DNA of 42,379 nucleotides from Extibacter muris. GTDB lineage: Bacteria > Bacillota > Clostridia > Lachnospirales > Lachnospiraceae. A program made the translations under genes and the position numbers. Shown one piece after another: positions 42,131 through 42,379 of the stretch (its first letter is position 1; every line of letters begins with the position of its first letter). The notes under the pieces were generated by a model. That model did no database searches, was not told the DNA's origin, and worked only from the letters and a program-made list of their open reading frames with translations. The stretch lies in NCBI RefSeq assembly GCF_004345005.1, contig NZ_SMMX01000024.1:1-42379 (forward strand). Direction: 5' to 3'.

Positions 42131-42379
42131 AATCCTTACCTCGCTCGTATTATATAGTAGTAGTGTTTATAGACCCTCTCCAAGGTCTTGATACTATATT
42201 TTCATAACCATTCTTTACCTTTTCTACAGGTACGGCTATGATATTGGAGATACTGTGGACTGGTGTCACCTCGCTACCACCTGATGGTTTCAGAAAGTGT
42301 CCAGCCACAGTCTCTTTGTTTGATTGTTAATCAGTTAGATACCGCATGACGGTTTATTTAGAACGAGTTCACAACTGCG
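42131..42379. other. Leader region with a structured element and a start-less open frame
   Basis: No complete gene. Inverted arms ACTGTGG (42252-42258) and CCACAGT (42305-42311), stacked on CTGG/CCAG, close a loop with an inner ACCA/TGGT hairpin. This could be a cis-acting RNA or operator upstream of the flavoprotein gene. A leftward frame from 42326 to 42150 is open for 58 codons (QSNKETVAGHFLKPSGGSE, then TPVHSISN, ending SINTTTI) but has no ATG, a TAA in front, and only weak GTG candidates. It could be a gene tail. Confidence 0.35.

Overview
The window looks like a chromosomal stretch from an anaerobic Firmicute of the Lachnospiraceae (Clostridium cluster XIVa; close to the Dorea / [Clostridium] scindens-hylemonae type). 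This is inferred from the conserved gene order cysE-cysS-mrnC-rlmB-sigH, a Cys T-box leader, strong AGGAGG ribosome binding sites, and the kind of proteins present. No 16S or other formal marker is visible.

Layout. (1) 1-4.9 kb is an AT-rich remnant of a Tn916/Tn1549-type integrative element: the 5' part of a large secreted surface protein, a small serine recombinase with candidate crossover sites beside it, a Cro/C1-type regulator, and wreckage of the relaxase/replication, xis and int genes. (2) 5.0-7.4 kb holds metA and an AI-2E-type membrane protein. (3) 7.4-15.1 kb (minus strand) is an amino-acid/peptide catabolism block: NhaC-like antiporter, DMT exporter, amidohydrolase, a broken YfcC-type transporter, both subunits of an ADP-forming acyl-CoA synthetase, and a Crp/Fnr-like regulator whose 3' end is fused to the tail of a 2-oxoacid:ferredoxin oxidoreductase beta subunit. 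(4) 15.2-18.9 kb (plus strand) is a divergent, broken NCS1 permease / DUF917 / M20 peptidase operon with a possible Crp-type operator at about -41.5. (5) 18.9-31.8 kb mixes intact housekeeping and signalling genes (DUF1540, aldo/keto reductase, YdcF, SEC-C, purA, cardiolipin synthase) with broken ones (thioesterase, solute-binding protein, GGDEF-EAL, Ser/Thr kinase, MATE). (6) 31.8-36.3 kb holds a MocR regulator, glnS and an intact MATE pump. (7) 36.3-36.9 kb is a roughly 460-bp island next to tRNA-Thr(GGT) that carries a type I toxin-antitoxin pair between direct repeats of the tRNA 3' end. (8) 36.97-42.1 kb is the sigH-rlmB-mrnC-cysS-cysE operon under a Cys T-box, then a thioredoxin-reductase-like flavoprotein that lacks the CxxC.

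The most striking overall property is gene decay. At least a dozen genes between about 4 and 31.8 kb have lost internal segments of tens of codons, often out of frame, with additional single-base frameshifts and two in-frame TAA codons. The genes from 31.8 kb rightward look intact. Whether this is real erosion or an assembly fault cannot be settled from the sequence alone.

The most system-like novelties are the candidate invertible switch between the serine recombinase and the surface protein, the tRNA-Thr toxin-antitoxin mini-island, and the Crp-PorB gene chimera beside an energy-yielding acid-forming pathway.
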